A stretch of DNA of 64,000 nucleotides from JASGCK01 sp031538565 (GTDB lineage Bacteria > Pseudomonadota > Gammaproteobacteria > Burkholderiales > Burkholderiaceae_C), in contig JAVKLS010000021.1 of NCBI GenBank assembly GCA_031538565.1, positions 76,572 to 140,571 of the forward strand, given 5' to 3'. The position numbers and the translations under genes were made by a program. Below the pieces are notes generated by a model. That model was not told the origin of the DNA, did not search any database, and saw nothing but the letters and a program-made list of their open reading frames with translations. Positions 8,865 through 16,690 of this stretch are shown piece by piece; positions within the stretch are counted from its first letter, which is position 1; the number at the start of each line of letters is the position of its first letter.

Positions 8865-9602
8865 CTACGCAGCGCTTGGGCGCTCGCCAAATATAGCGCC
8901 ACCCACACGCACCATCGTCGAACCTGCGGCAATGGCGGCGGGAAAATCGGAGCTCATACCCATGGACAGCGTGTCGATTTTCTGTTGCGCGGGCAAAGCA
9001 GCATTGACCGCATCGAACGCGGCTTTGACTTTAGTAAATACAGCGCTCTGCCCGGCGGCATCCGCTTGCGGCTCTGGAATGGCCATCAAGCCGCGCAAGC
9101 GCAACTGGGGAAGCGCCTGAATACCCTTCACCAAATCGAGCAGCGATTGCAAAGAAACGACCACATCCACGCCCGACTTAGTTTGCCCACCATCCACGTT
9201 GACTTGTATGCAGATATTGAGCAATGGCAAATGCGCGGGACGTTGCTGACTGAGGCGCTCGGCAATTTTGAGTCGATCCACACTTTGCACCCAATCAAAG
9301 TGATGGGCAACCAGCGCAGTTTTATTGCTTTGCAGCGGTCCAATCAAATGCCACTCAATCGGTGTGCGATGGTGTTTGAGTGCTTGCAGCGCTTCGATTT
9401 TGACAATCGCTTCTTTGACATAATTTTCACCGAACGCTTGCTGCCCCATGCAGAATAAGGTTTCCACCAATTCGGCATCAAAGGTTTTACTGACTGCCAA
9501 AAGTTTTATCGACTGCGCGGATCGCCCCCTAGCCTTGGCAGCTTGGGTGATGTGGTTTGTCACGTGTTGGTAGCGCTGGGCGAGATCGAGCATAGTTTGC
9601 AA
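8865..9602 (-). CDS. yggS: YggS/PROSC-family pyridoxal-phosphate homeostasis protein
   Basis: A 245-residue single-domain alanine-racemase-fold protein that binds PLP without known catalysis and buffers the cellular PLP pool. The PLP lysine is in KLLAVSKTF near residue 38; other family blocks are FGENYVKEA, WHLIGPLQSNK, the INVDGGQTKSG stretch, LRGLMAIPE and LSMGMSSDFPAAIAAGSTMVR (the phosphate-binding end). It diverges from pilT with 15 bp between start codons, an arrangement common in proteobacteria. Confidence 0.93.
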   Translation of the reverse strand: MQTMLDLAQRYQHVTNHITQAAKARGRSAQSIKLLAVSKTFDAELVETLFCMGQQAFGENYVKEAIVKIEALQALKHHRTPIEWHLIGPLQSNKTALVAHHFDWVQSVDRLKIAERLSQQRPAHLPLLNICIQVNVDGGQTKSGVDVVVSLQSLLDLVKGIQALPQLRLRGLMAIPEPQADAAGQSAVFTKVKAAFDAVNAALPAQQKIDTLSMGMSSDFPAAIAAGSTMVRVGGAIFGERPSAA

Positions 9603-9617
9603 TCATAATGTGACCCC

Positions 9618-10691
9618 ATGGAAACGACAGCCACTCCAGCACTTGATCTTCATCAATTGCTCGCCTTTATGGTTGAGCAAAAAGCCTCTGACCTGCATTT
9701 ATCTGCAGGCTTGCCGCCCATGATTCGCGTGCATGGCGACATCGTCCGCATCAACCTGCCGCCCCTTACGCACGAAACCGTACACGGCTTCGTGACAGGC
9801 ATCATGACCGAGGGGCAACGCAAAATTTACGCCTCCCACCTCGAATGCGACATGGCATATGAAGTGCCCAAGCTTGCCCGCTTTCGGGTGAATGCCTTCA
9901 CCCAAGCACGTGGCGCTGCCGCCGTGATGCGCGTGATTCCATCCATCATTCAAACCTTAGAGCAACTCAATGCGCCCACAATCTTTGCTTCACTATGTCT
10001 CAAGCCGCGCGGTTTGGTGCTGGTGACAGGCCCCACGGGTTCGGGTAAATCAACCACGCTAGCGGCAATGGTGAATCATCTAAACGAAACTGAGCCCGCG
10101 CACATCCTCACCGTGGAAGACCCTATTGAGTTTGTGCACCAATCGAAAAAAAGTTTAGTGAATCAACGCGAAGTCGTTACGCATACGCATAGTTTTTCGG
10201 CCGCTCTCAAATCCGCCCTGCGTGAAGACCCCGACGCCATTTTGGTGGGCGAGCTGCGCGACTTAGAGACCATACGCCTTGCACTAACTGCCGCGGAAAC
10301 AGGGCACTTGGTCTTTGGCACGCTGCACACATCGAGTGCCGCTAAAACCATTGACCGCATCGTGGACGTTTTTGATTCCAGTGAAAAAGAACTCATCCGC
10401 AGTATGTTGTCGGAATCGCTAGAGGCCGTTATTTCACAAACCCTGTGCAAAACCAAAGAAGGCAAGGGGCGCGTTGCCGCGCATGAAATCATGCTGGGCA
10501 CATCCGCCATTCGCAATTTGATTCGCGAAAACAAAGTTGCGCAGATGTACTCCACCATTCAGACCAATAACTCAGTAGGAATGCAAACACTAGACCAGTG
10601 CTTGATGCAGCTTGTAGAGACGGGGCAAATTACCGTTGCCGAAGCCCGCAGCAAAGCCAAATCACCCGACGGTTTTAAAAACCGGAATTGA
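9618..10691 (+). CDS. pilT: type IV pilus twitching motility ATPase PilT
   Basis: A 357-residue hexameric retraction ATPase. N-terminal PAS-like domain with ASDLHLSAGLPPMIRVHGD near residues 20-38, Walker A GPTGSGKSTT near 137, the Asp box with EDPIEFVH, Walker B ILVGELRDLETI and the His box GHLVFGTLHTSSAAKT. The AHEIMLGTSAIRNLIRE segment near residue 290 is the AIRNLIRE retraction motif of PilT proper rather than PilU. It powers pilus depolymerisation at the inner membrane. pilU, which follows pilT in many relatives, is absent here. Confidence 0.93.
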   Translation: METTATPALDLHQLLAFMVEQKASDLHLSAGLPPMIRVHGDIVRINLPPLTHETVHGFVTGIMTEGQRKIYASHLECDMAYEVPKLARFRVNAFTQARGAAAVMRVIPSIIQTLEQLNAPTIFASLCLKPRGLVLVTGPTGSGKSTTLAAMVNHLNETEPAHILTVEDPIEFVHQSKKSLVNQREVVTHTHSFSAALKSALREDPDAILVGELRDLETIRLALTAAETGHLVFGTLHTSSAAKTIDRIVDVFDSSEKELIRSMLSESLEAVISQTLCKTKEGKGRVAAHEIMLGTSAIRNLIRENKVAQMYSTIQTNNSVGMQTLDQCLMQLVETGQITVAEARSKAKSPDGFKNRN

Positions 10692-10710
10692 CACAAAGGA
10701 CTTTCAAACC

Positions 10711-11655
10711 ATGACACAACCCACCACTTCCCAACGATTTGCCAGCATCAATGCAAAAACCTACGAAGCTGCCACGTCTAAGCAAGTCGCGTTTTTGGGC
10801 TTAGGCGTGATGGGCTATCCAATGGCAGGACATTTGGCACTATGCGGACACCATGTCACCGTTTACAACCGCTCATCCACTAAAGCCGATGCGTGGCTCG
10901 CCGAATTTGAAAGCACAGCAGGCACGCACACCAAGCAAGCCACACCCGCCCAAGCCGCAGCCAATGCTGATATCGTTTTTTGCTGCGTAGGCAATGATGA
11001 CGATTTGCGCGCGGTCACGCTAGGCGCGAGCGGTGCTTTTACGGCCATGAAAAAAGGCGCCATCTTTGTGGACCATACGACTGCGTCTGCCAACATTGCC
11101 CGCGAGCTTGCCCGTAACGCCCAGCAACTCGGTCTTGGTTTTATTGATGCTCCCGTATCGGGCGGGCAAGGCGGCGCACAAAACGGAATGCTGACCGTTA
11201 TGTGCGGCGGAGATGCTGTCACATTTGATGCCATCCAATCTACCACAATGGCATTTTCGCGTGCAGTCACGCTATTAGGCGCTAGCGGCGCGGGCCAGCT
11301 TGCCAAGATGGTGAATCAAGTATGCATTGCGGGCTTGGTGCAAGGCCTGTCCGAGGCCATAGCCTTCGGTCAAAAGGCAGGGTTAGATATGAACCAAGTG
11401 TTAGATGTCATTAGTAAAGGCGCCGCGCAAAGCTGGCAAATGGACAACCGCGGCAAAACCATGACGCAAGGAAAATTTGATTTTGGTTTTGCCGTCGATT
11501 GGATGCGCAAAGATTTAGGACTGGTCATGGACGAAGCCAAGCGCAATGGCGCACGCTTGCCTGTCACGGCGCTGGTTGATCAGTTTTATGCCGATGTTCA
11601 GCAGGCGGGCGGCCACCGCTGGGATACATCCAGTTTGATTACGCGGTTGAAATAA
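10711..11655 (+). CDS. NAD(P)-dependent beta-hydroxyacid dehydrogenase (3-hydroxyisobutyrate dehydrogenase/GarR family)
   Basis: A 314-residue member of the 3-hydroxyisobutyrate/2-hydroxy-3-oxopropionate reductase family. The start at 10711 follows an AAAGGA site. Rossmann motif FLGLGVMGYPMAGHLA near residues 29-44, substrate-binding DAPVSGGQGGAQNG, and the catalytic Lys in GAGQLAKMVNQ near 200. Substrates in the family include 3-hydroxyisobutyrate and tartronate semialdehyde. It is 19 bp behind pilT but functionally unrelated to it. Confidence 0.85.
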   Translation: MTQPTTSQRFASINAKTYEAATSKQVAFLGLGVMGYPMAGHLALCGHHVTVYNRSSTKADAWLAEFESTAGTHTKQATPAQAAANADIVFCCVGNDDDLRAVTLGASGAFTAMKKGAIFVDHTTASANIARELARNAQQLGLGFIDAPVSGGQGGAQNGMLTVMCGGDAVTFDAIQSTTMAFSRAVTLLGASGAGQLAKMVNQVCIAGLVQGLSEAIAFGQKAGLDMNQVLDVISKGAAQSWQMDNRGKTMTQGKFDFGFAVDWMRKDLGLVMDEAKRNGARLPVTALVDQFYADVQQAGGHRWDTSSLITRLK

Positions 11656-11743
11656 AAACGCCGTGATGAGCTACAGCCATCCGTCCAACTGGATTTTTGG
11701 CTTGCGCTTTGAGCTTCAAGGCGTGCAGCAAACTGTGTATTTA

Positions 11744-11853
11744 GGAGCCTCTGCAAAACTCCGTTCACCTTGAGCTTGTCGAAAGGTAGTTCTAATCAAA
11801 TTAAGGAATTCGACAGACTCAGTCCGAACGGAATAGGGTTATGCAGAATGTCC
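11744..11853 (+). repeat. ~110-bp long palindromic repeat, copy 1
   Basis: One of three near-identical copies (others at 25262-25371 and 51783-51889, both in opposite orientation). The core arms CCGTTCACCTTGAGCTTGTC and GACAGACTCAGTCCGAACGG are imperfect inverted repeats around a middle containing TTCTAATCAAAT; an outer pair CTGCA/TGCAG extends the palindrome. It differs from copy 2 at only a few positions over about 105 bp. It carries no coding capacity and resembles REP/MITE-like intergenic elements. Confidence 0.85.
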
Positions 11854-12022
11854 TTTACTGTGGTATCGGTCATGTGAATTTCCTCTCGGGTTCATTATTT
11901 GGCCTTTACACAAAATTCAGGATAGGCTCTTTGAAAATGAAATTCAACAACCCTTATTCCACGGGGATTCCATGACATCATTCGATAGCGGGTCGCCCTC
12001 CAATCAAACACTTCACTTTTTT

Positions 12023-12054
12023 TGTAACGCTTGAGGCGCTGGGTGCGACTCATA
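12023..12054 (+). promoter_or_regulatory. candidate ECF-sigma promoter of the catalase operon
   Basis: TGTAACG (12023-12029), then 16 nt, then CGACTCATA (12046-12054), about 27 nt before the first gene of an operon that ends with its own ECF sigma/anti-sigma pair. The layout GTAACs-N16-CGA resembles the motif reported for some ECF sigma factors such as Caulobacter SigF (GTAACC-N16-CGAA, from memory). Autoregulation is an inference. Confidence 0.4.
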
Positions 12055-12080
12055 CGTATCTTCAACAAAAAAAGGAATGC

Positions 12081-13049
12081 ATGATGTCTAATCTCACAAA
12101 AAATATTTCGCAGTTGGGTGCAGGGCTGCTCATTAGCGGCGCAGCTTGTGCGCAAGTGGCTTCGCCTTCGCCCGTGGAGTTGGTCGATGCGCTCAATGGC
12201 GTGTTTGGTAAACAAGTAGGCGCTCGCGCCTCGCACGCCAAGGGCGTTTGTGTGCAAGGGCTATTTCGCCCAGAAGCGCAGTCCGTGTTGGCTAGCCCGC
12301 TGTGGCAGCAAAAAGAGATTCCTGTGGAGGCGCGGTTTTCCGTAGGCGGGGGTAATCCTAAAGCCAGCGACAAAGGAAAAACCGTTCGTGGATTGGCGCT
12401 GCACATGGGTAAAAATTGGGACTTGGTGCTTCTCTCTGCCCCGGTCTTTATGGTTGCGACACCTGAGGAGTTTATGGGTTTTATGGCAGCACGTCGTCCC
12501 GACCCTGCTACAGGCAAGCCAGACCCTGCGCGGGTAAAGGCTTTTAACGAAGCCACGCCTAGCACCAAGGCGCAAATCACGTTCTTAGACAAAACTCCTG
12601 TCGCTGCTAGTTACGCGCAAACGCCTTATTGGGGTGTTAATGCGTTTGTATTTACGAACGCCAAGGGCGAAAAAGTACACGGACGCTGGCGTGCCGAGCC
12701 TCGGGCGGGGCGCGTTGGATTGACCGATGCGCAGCTGAGCGAGCTTGGGGATGACTTTTTAACACCCGAGTTGACCTCGCGTTTTCGCCAAGGTGCTGTG
12801 ACGTTTGATCTTTGGCTTCAATTGGCAACGACTAGCGACAACGTGAAAGATCCTTCCGTGATGTGGTCCGCCAGCAATCCAGAGGTCCGTATGGGGCAAA
12901 TTGAAATCAGTCGGACCGATAACGCTTGCGATCCCACGATGTTCAATCCTGCTTTGTTACCGCAAGGCATAACATTGTCCGAAGACCCTACACTACTTGT
13001 TCGCGCTGCGTCTTATGGGGTGTCGCTTGGACGGCGCATGACTCGCTGA
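12081..13049 (+). CDS. catalase-like periplasmic haem protein (SrpA-type catalase-related peroxidase)
   Basis: A 322-residue small catalase-fold protein. Residues 1-24 form a signal peptide (LGAGLLISGAACAQ), so it should work in the periplasm, unlike classical catalases. Family signs include FSVGGGNPKASDKGKTVRGL near residues 89-108 and WGVNAFVFTNAKGE near 180. The C-terminal haem-ligand area matches SrpA-like proteins rather than full-length catalases. Two adjacent ATGs exist; the one at 12084 is better spaced from the AAGGA site. It is the first gene of a five-gene run with gaps of 42, 27 and 23 bp and a final overlap. Likely substrates are peroxides. Confidence 0.85.
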   Translation: MMSNLTKNISQLGAGLLISGAACAQVASPSPVELVDALNGVFGKQVGARASHAKGVCVQGLFRPEAQSVLASPLWQQKEIPVEARFSVGGGNPKASDKGKTVRGLALHMGKNWDLVLLSAPVFMVATPEEFMGFMAARRPDPATGKPDPARVKAFNEATPSTKAQITFLDKTPVAASYAQTPYWGVNAFVFTNAKGEKVHGRWRAEPRAGRVGLTDAQLSELGDDFLTPELTSRFRQGAVTFDLWLQLATTSDNVKDPSVMWSASNPEVRMGQIEISRTDNACDPTMFNPALLPQGITLSEDPTLLVRAASYGVSLGRRMTR

Positions 13050-13091
13050 AGCGCGATTGATCTTTATTATTTTTATTTAAGGAGTTTACGC

Positions 13092-13436
13092 ATGACATCA
13101 CGCCGCACATTTACTGCTTACCGTATCGCTACTCTTAGCGTATTGGCTGGCGCGTGGTTTTTTGCAGGTCAGGCGCACGCGCTTGACGCTGCGCCCCCAG
13201 CGGTGCAAGCCGCGTTACAAAAAAATGCTTGCCTTGCTTGCCACGCGGTGGGTAATAAGGTTGTGGGTCCTAGCTTTAACGACGTTGCCCAAAAATACAA
13301 AGGCAAGACCGATTATTTGGCTGGAAAAATCAAATCGGGTGGTTCGGGTGTTTGGGGCACTATGTCCATGCCTCCGCAAACTGCGCCTGACGCAGAAATT
13401 CGCAGTATTGCGACTTGGCTAGCAGGTGGTAAATAA
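13092..13436 (+). CDS. small c-type cytochrome (class I, c551/c552-like)
   Basis: A 114-residue exported cytochrome c. Signal peptide to about residue 30 (ending GQAHA), haem-binding CLACH near residues 46-50, and the distal Met in WGTMSMPPQ near residue 95. The size and the C-terminal IRSIATWLAGGK match monohaem c551/c552 proteins. An AAGGAG site precedes the start. Between a catalase-like protein and a YceI protein it may pass electrons to a periplasmic peroxidase activity; this is inference. Confidence 0.9.
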   Translation: MTSRRTFTAYRIATLSVLAGAWFFAGQAHALDAAPPAVQAALQKNACLACHAVGNKVVGPSFNDVAQKYKGKTDYLAGKIKSGGSGVWGTMSMPPQTAPDAEIRSIATWLAGGK

Positions 13437-13463
13437 GTTTATTTTTAATATCAAGGAGGCAAT

Positions 13464-14096
13464 ATGACAACATCATTCACGAAGCGATTTTTTCAAGCTC
13501 TGGCGCTTGCTTTTTCACTGTCCTTAGGCGGCGCGGCGCTAGCTGCTGATCCCCTTGTGTGGCAAATTAATTTGCCTGCATCAAGCTTGACTTTCAATAC
13601 CACCAAGGCGGGTGCGGCAGGCGTGGGTGGGGTGACCGAGACCATGCGCTTTAAAGCTTTTAAAGGCGGCGTTGACGCGCAAGGACGCATTCAATTGGAC
13701 ATTGACCTTACCAGCATCGACAGCGGCATTGACATTCGCAATGAGCGCTTGCAAACCATGTTTTGGAATGTTGCCGCTCACCCTAGCGTGAATTTTTCTG
13801 CACAAATCAAACCCGAAGATGTGCAAAAAATTAACGCAAGTAAAGAGTCACTCGCGCTGTGGGTAGAGGGTCAGCTGACGATGGCTGGGCAGACTAAGCC
13901 CGTCAAGGTCTATTTGCAGATCACTCCTATGCCCGGAAAGCTGATGGTGAGCACACGCCAAGCCATCATCATCAACGCCAATGACTTCGGACTGAATGCT
14001 GGCGTGGAGGCATTGCGTGCCATTATGGGGTTGAACTTCCTCTCATCTTCCGCGCCTGTTGTGTTTGCGCTGGAGCTCACCAAACCCGCGATGTAA
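13464..14096 (+). CDS. YceI family periplasmic protein
   Basis: A 210-residue exported lipocalin-like beta-barrel of the YceI family, which binds isoprenoid-type lipids. Signal peptide to about residue 28 (GGAALAA). YceI features include SSLTFNTTKAGAAGVGG near the start of the mature part, IDLTSIDSGIDIRNERLQ and VEGQLTMAGQTKPV, and DFGLNAGVEALRAIMG near the end. An AAGGAGG site precedes the start. YceI genes are often induced by stress together with cytochromes and catalase-like genes, which fits this operon. Confidence 0.9.
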   Translation: MTTSFTKRFFQALALAFSLSLGGAALAADPLVWQINLPASSLTFNTTKAGAAGVGGVTETMRFKAFKGGVDAQGRIQLDIDLTSIDSGIDIRNERLQTMFWNVAAHPSVNFSAQIKPEDVQKINASKESLALWVEGQLTMAGQTKPVKVYLQITPMPGKLMVSTRQAIIINANDFGLNAGVEALRAIMGLNFLSSSAPVVFALELTKPAM

Positions 14097-14119
14097 CACT
14101 GCGGCAACGCTGGTGATAA

Positions 14120-14737
14120 ATGCCTGTAAGTAGCGGGGCGCTTTGGGCTGCCGAGATGGAGCAATGCCTGCGCGATGAGCGCGGCTTCTTGCTCAGGCTA
14201 GCCTACGCCCAGCTACGCGATACGCAAGAAGCGGCGGACGCTGTGCAGGAGATGGCGCTGGCGGCTTGGCAGTCGATTCATCGCTTTGAAGGGCGCTCTA
14301 CCATGCGGACATGGTTGGTCGGCATTTTGCGATTCAAAATTTTGGATGCACTGCGTGCGCGTAAACAGCAGCCCATTTTTGTTGTGGACGAGGCGGAACA
14401 AGAAATGCAGGCTTTCGATAGCGAAGCTGTGTTTGACTCGGGGGGACGTTGGGACGAGGCGCCGCAGGCGTGGTGGGAAGCCTGTGACGGTCCTAGCGAG
14501 AGCTTGCAGCAAAGCCAAGCCATGCGACTGCTGGAGCAGTGCCTTGAAAAACTACCCGATCGGATGGCGCAAATTTTTTTAATGCGCGAGTATTTGGGTT
14601 TTGAAAGCGCCGAAATTACCCAGCGCACGGGCGTGCAAGCGGGCAACATTCGAGTGATCTTGATGCGTGCAAGGTTGGCCTTGCGAACGTGTCTTGAGTG
14701 GCAACTCAGGCCAGCCTTATCAAGGAGTGAATCGTGA
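14120..14737 (+). CDS. ECF-type RNA polymerase sigma factor
   Basis: A 205-residue extracytoplasmic-function sigma factor. Region 2 covers RLAYAQLRDTQEAADAVQEM (about residues 27-46) and FEGRSTMRTWLVGILRFKI; region 4 covers LPDRMAQIFLMREYLGFESA and GVQAGNIRVILMRARLALR, with the DNA-reading helix. A stretch between them (about residues 95-125) is rich in Glu/Asp/Trp and longer than usual. The stop overlaps the GTG start of the anti-sigma gene. It very likely transcribes this operon in response to oxidative or envelope stress. Confidence 0.92.
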   Translation: MPVSSGALWAAEMEQCLRDERGFLLRLAYAQLRDTQEAADAVQEMALAAWQSIHRFEGRSTMRTWLVGILRFKILDALRARKQQPIFVVDEAEQEMQAFDSEAVFDSGGRWDEAPQAWWEACDGPSESLQQSQAMRLLEQCLEKLPDRMAQIFLMREYLGFESAEITQRTGVQAGNIRVILMRARLALRTCLEWQLRPALSRSES

Positions 14738-15555
14738 ATCTTTCTGCCAAATCATCAGCCGTTATCACTTGCCAAGACAGTGTGCACTTTGTCAGTTTGC
14801 TGCGCGATGGCGAGTTGGGCGATATCGACCGCACGCGGCTAGAGGCGCACCTGCAAAGCTGCCCGCGCTGCCAAACCGCGCGCCAGCAATTCGAAGTTTT
14901 GTATGCAGGACTCGATACGCTGCTGGCAAGGTCTGAAATTGCAAGCAGTTTTGTATCTCCTCAAGCTGCACCTAGTCCGCACAGCCACGCTAAAAATTTT
15001 CGGCGAAGGCAGTGGCTGGGTTGGTGCGCGGGAGCAGGCATCGGCGCTCTTGCGGGTGCGGGCGCTACGTTTTGGTTGAGCGCAACAGCGCTGCAAACCG
15101 CACAAGTCCCTGACGAGGCGGTTGCACGCCGCATCGCGCAATATCAAGCGCTGTACGCACGCAGTACCGTACAAGGCAGCCCACTAGAGCGCGACCAAGC
15201 CCAGCAAACACTGGCGCAGTGGCTTGCTCAAACGCCTAGCGCGCCGCGCATTGTGAGTGCACCCAGGCTGGAAGCGCAAGGTTTGCAATTGGTCAGAGCG
15301 CAGCATCTCAAATGGAATGCGTATGCCATTTTGCAGTGGGTTTATCTGCCGCAAGAAGGCGATCCTGTTGCGCTGTGCGGCATGGCGGCATCCACCTATG
15401 CGGCAGATTCTCCCAATGCTTTTACTGATTCTGGGATGCGCGGCTTGCGCTGGCATGAAAGCGGCGTGTTGTGGGTTCTACTTGCGCCGCAGAACCTGTG
15501 GTCGCCTGATCAATTAAACCAATTGCAGCGCAGCATCGCACCGCAACTGGTTTAA
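14734..15555 (+). CDS. membrane-anchored anti-sigma factor with zinc-finger (zf-HC2-type) domain
   Basis: A 273-residue protein starting with GTG, preceded by AAGGAG, and overlapping the sigma gene by 4 nt. The N-terminal part has the anti-sigma zinc motif HLQSCPRC (H-x3-C-x2-C, near residues 42-49). One membrane segment lies around residues 91-113 (WCAGAGIGALAGAGATFW). The rest is periplasmic and of unknown fold, presumably the sensing part. It should hold the ECF sigma factor inactive until a signal arrives. The gene ends in the palindrome CTGGTTTAAACCAG. Confidence 0.88.
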   Translation: MNLSAKSSAVITCQDSVHFVSLLRDGELGDIDRTRLEAHLQSCPRCQTARQQFEVLYAGLDTLLARSEIASSFVSPQAAPSPHSHAKNFRRRQWLGWCAGAGIGALAGAGATFWLSATALQTAQVPDEAVARRIAQYQALYARSTVQGSPLERDQAQQTLAQWLAQTPSAPRIVSAPRLEAQGLQLVRAQHLKWNAYAILQWVYLPQEGDPVALCGMAASTYAADSPNAFTDSGMRGLRWHESGVLWVLLAPQNLWSPDQLNQLQRSIAPQLV

Positions 15556-15580
15556 ACCAGCAACGATTTGACCCTCATGC

Positions 15581-16543
15581 TTATTGCGGCTGAAAGCCGC
15601 TGCTTTTGATCATCTTGGCCCACACCTGCGTGTAAGCACGTTCACGTTGCTCCAACTGTTGGGCGTTCATGTAGCCCACGGTCAAACCCATTTTGGTGAG
15701 TTGTTCGTTCACATCGGGCATCGCCAACACTTTGGACAAGGCCGCACCCAGCTGGTTGATGGCGGCTTTTGGGGTGCCCGCAGGGGCAAAGATGCCGTAA
15801 TAAGGCACATCTTCCAAGCCGCCCAAGCCCAGCTCTGTAAACGTGGGCACGTCAGGTAACGTAGCTTGGCGTTTAGCGCCCAACACAGCGACCACGCGCA
15901 CTTTGCCTGCTTTGTGGTTTTCAATGAAGTCAGGTACCGAGCCCACACCAGCGGCAATTTGGTTGCCCAGCATGTCGGCCATCATGGGTGCGCCGCCGCG
16001 ATAGGGGGCAGCAATCAAGTCGAGCTTGAACTTTTCGCCCACTACTTTCACCAAAAACTCAGGGATTGAGGCTGGCGCAGGAATTCCAACCGAACCCTTG
16101 CCGCCTTGGGCTTTGACCCAAGCCACATATTCGGTGAACGACTTGGCAGGCGTGCCGCCCGACACGGCATAGGCGGTGACAAACGTCGCAAAGCCAGCCA
16201 CAGGGGCAAAGTCAGTGGCAGAGTCATAGCCTGGGTTTTTGACCACCAAGGGCAAAATAGATATCGTGTGGTCATGCGAGAGGAACAACACCGTGCCATC
16301 GGCCGGCGCTACTTTCAAAGCTTGTGCGGCCAACTGGCCACCCGCGCCAGGTTTGTTCTCAACCACCACTGGGACGTCCAACTGATCTTTCAGTTTTTCA
16401 GCCAAGATGCGGGCGATCACATCAGTCCCCCCTCCGGGCGGAAGACCCACCATGAGTTTGATGGGTTTGGCATTTTGTGCAGCAGCCAAGCCACAGCTCA
16501 AAGCCAAGGCTAAAACGGCAAAATGACGACGAAAAGAAAGCAT
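15581..16543 (-). CDS. Bug-family (TctC-like) tripartite tricarboxylate transporter substrate-binding protein
   Basis: A 320-residue periplasmic binding protein of the Bug/TctC family, greatly expanded in Burkholderiales. Signal peptide ends near LSCGLAAAQ; the mature start KPIKLMVGLPPGGGTDVIAR contains the carboxylate-binding loop. Further family blocks are VENKPGAGGQ and the APYRGGAPMMADMLGNQI segment. A strong AAGGAG site precedes the ATG. No TctA/TctB permease genes are adjacent, as is typical for orphan Bug proteins. The ligand is unknown. Confidence 0.9.
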   Translation of the reverse strand: MLSFRRHFAVLALALSCGLAAAQNAKPIKLMVGLPPGGGTDVIARILAEKLKDQLDVPVVVENKPGAGGQLAAQALKVAPADGTVLFLSHDHTISILPLVVKNPGYDSATDFAPVAGFATFVTAYAVSGGTPAKSFTEYVAWVKAQGGKGSVGIPAPASIPEFLVKVVGEKFKLDLIAAPYRGGAPMMADMLGNQIAAGVGSVPDFIENHKAGKVRVVAVLGAKRQATLPDVPTFTELGLGGLEDVPYYGIFAPAGTPKAAINQLGAALSKVLAMPDVNEQLTKMGLTVGYMNAQQLEQRERAYTQVWAKMIKSSGFQPQ

Positions 16544-16562
16544 ACGAATCTCCTTGGTAGTG

Positions 16563-16579
16563 TTTGTTTTGAAAACAAA
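16563..16579. promoter_or_regulatory. perfect palindrome upstream of the Bug gene
   Basis: TTTGTTTT, a central G, then AAAACAAA form a perfect 17-bp palindrome centred at 16571, about 28 bp before the Bug protein start codon on the minus strand. Its position suits an operator, but the low complexity makes this tentative. Confidence 0.25.
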
Positions 16580-16690
16580 AATGACGATGTCCAGAATTTA
16601 TCTTCAAGTTTAAAATAATTAACCCTAATGATTATGCCGAACAATTTGCTTTTGGAGGCATTTGGACTTACCCCCCAGTTTTACGGGCAG

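Larger units (their letters stand above)
11656..12080. other. intergenic region with palindromic repeat copy and stress-operon promoter
   Basis: No convincing gene is seen in these 425 bases. They hold copy 1 of the ~110-bp palindromic repeat (11744-11853) and, close to the right end, a candidate ECF-type promoter for the catalase operon (12023-12054). The piece between them (about 11854-12020) has no feature I recognise. Confidence 0.6.

Noticed and set aside
11895..12257. Minus-strand frame of 120 codons over the catalase promoter region
   Set aside because: Overlaps the catalase-like gene start and shows no family resemblance.
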